From Apricaphanius iberus (lineage: Eukaryota > Chordata > Actinopteri > Cyprinodontiformes > Aphaniidae), in the NCBI GenBank assembly GCA_028564705.1, contig JAPXFQ010001146.1, positions 372,001-436,000 on the forward strand: a DNA stretch of 64,000 nt. The letters are read 5' to 3'. This document shows positions 62,301-64,000 of this stretch, one piece after another. Made by a program: the position numbers and the translations under genes. The notes below the pieces were generated by a model. It had not been told where the DNA came from, ran no database searches, and was given only the letters and a program-made list of their open reading frames with translations. Numbering within the stretch: position 1 is the first letter of the stretch; every line of letters begins with the position of its first letter.

Positions 62301-64000
62301 GCCTAAGTCTCCTCCCCTTCCGGTCAGCCCGTGGGTCCCCAAACCGATAAAATTATGAATGAAAGTCAATGAAGCCATAAAAGTTATTTTCTGGCCTGCT
62401 TTGTCTTACATCCTGAATCACACATATGTTGTACTTCGATTTAAATGATAACTAATGATGTACATTTCGAATGTGTTTGTCCAGTGATTTGGGATTTATT
62501 TGATTGTAAAAATTTGCATTTAAAATGCCTACAAATCAGAAGTCAGAAGTCGCATATATGACGCCATTTGGCTAACGGGAGCTAGCACTAGCTATAGCAC
62601 GTAAGTAGCAGTGCTATACTTTATCAAAATATAGATAAGTTAGGCAGTTCTGAATAGTTATCCACAATTCAATAGACAATCTTTTTGCTATTTTACTTTT
62701 AAAAAATCCCTATAAATCTATTTGAATAATAAAAAAACCCATTAATGAAAACCTATATTTATGGAAAATGAATAAATGCTTTTAGTGTGCAGCCTAATGA
62801 AAAAAGAAATGATTGAACAAAAATTATTTAATTTGTCCCATTCTATAGATATTGAACCAAACTACAATTACACTTTGACTAAAATTATTTAGAGCCACTG
62901 TGGAGAGCTCAAAAGCCACATGCAACTCACGAGCGGCCGTTTGCAGCTCCCTGGTCCAGATTGTATCAGAAGTAAGAGGAAGATATGAAAGAGAAGAGTA
63001 TTTTATTAATGTTTCCTGAGGTTATGCATCATCCACTGTACCTTGTCAGAATGAAACTCCAGGAAGGAGGACCATCTGCACTAAGCAGCTGTGGGGTGAG
63101 AGGGAAAGGACACAAACAAACACTGATTCAAGCAGGCCAGAAATACCTGCTATGGAAAAAGGAGAAGAAAAAGCTTAAAGTTTATGAGAGCCATAACAGA
63201 AAATGTCCTAAAAAATACTCTTCAGTCTTATTTTTAGTTTTGCTGATATCTTCTTAATAAGCATTTTTTGTTGATTCACTGAAGAACTAAACAAATCTCT
63301 TGGCAAAAATAATACAGACAGTGCGTTTACAGTAGTGCAAGACATTAAAACACATTAATTACAGCAAAACTGCAAGAGGTAATACAGACTAAAACTCAGG
63401 GAGAGGCTGAACTTGGAAGCTTGGATCATACAAGGCGAAACTCTTAAGTAGCCTCGTCTCCAAACTGCTGAGTAAGCATGGGTTACTCAGGCCACAGACA
63501 ACATTTATGGGGTTTGTTAACTTCTAAGACATGTAGGTGGAGTGATATGCTGATGCTTATGTTCTCCATGCATGTAAATCTGACAATCTAATAAATGCAT
63601 AATTAGCAGATCATATCTTTCAACCTTAACTAGCAACACTTGCTTTTGTAAAGTTGTCTCTGTGGTGCTGTTTTCACATTTTGTCATATTAACAACCAAC
63701 TTCAATGTATGTCGTTTGGATTTTTTATATGATAGACCAAATGAAAGTATTGCAAACAGTTACTGCAAAGTGGACAGAAAATAATACATAGTTTTCCTGG
63801 CATCACTTCGGGGTGTGTCTCCAGAAGGTTTGCACAGCTAAAGGCTGGCCCATTTCTCTTTTTCTCTTTGGAAAAAAAGCTAAAGCTCAGTCATTGTGGA
63901 TGTTGCCTGTGAACAACAGTCAGTCCTTGCTGCAGACTCTCAGTTTGATGTAGATCTGTAGTATGACTCAACCAGTTTAAAGAGAAATATGCTGCAATCT
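62301..64000. other. gabrd intron 1 sequence to window end
   Basis: No gabrd exon 2 is seen. 62,310-62,640 (TGAATGAAAGTCAATGAAGC, GACGCCATTTGGCTAACGGG) may be another interspersed repeat. The remainder shows nothing identifiable. Confidence 0.4.

Overview
The window is vertebrate nuclear DNA, almost certainly from a teleost fish. Protein-coding sequence is sparse and split into short exons with GT/AG borders. The rest is AT-rich and packed with decayed Tc1/mariner transposons, hAT-like and other terminal-inverted-repeat elements, tRNA-derived SINEs and microsatellites of types I know from fish genomes. I see no bacterial operons, CRISPR arrays or phage modules.

Two host genes can be supported, arranged head to head. 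On the minus strand, 52,713 down to 10,755 carries the 5' half of CFAP74, a cilia- and flagella-associated protein of the axonemal central apparatus. Twenty coding exons join with matching phases at every junction (2,528 nt, about 842 residues): a short acidic N-terminus, a long coiled coil, then immunoglobulin-like ASH-type segments. The C-terminal half is not visible in the window. On the plus strand, 55,762-55,829 is a first coding exon with a signal peptide, best explained as gabrd (GABA-A receptor delta subunit). Its long 5' leader starts near 55,250 and its first intron runs to the window end. The CFAP74/GABRD divergent pair matches the human 1p36 gene order as I recall it, which supports both calls.

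Layout: 1-10,754 is treated as intron or flank downstream of the last visible CFAP74 exon and is filled with nested transposons; 10,755-21,541 holds exons 20 to 14; 21,542-34,964 is one 13.4-kb intron full of repeats; 34,965-52,713 holds exons 13 to 1; 52,714-55,761 is the shared divergent promoter and gabrd leader, with an RFX-like palindrome at 53,136-53,149; 55,830-64,000 is gabrd intron 1, with a near-perfect 53-bp inverted repeat and a well-preserved Tc1 element.

I did not find a new functional system. The striking feature is layered transposon archaeology: several Tc1 relics are interrupted by non-autonomous elements, one of them twice. Some insertions still show readable target-site duplications, including an 8-bp hAT-type duplication, two elements with GGCCC ends flanked by CAG or CTG, and a Tc1 element in the centre of a 28-bp palindrome. 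Family assignments of repeats rest on recognition, not on a search.
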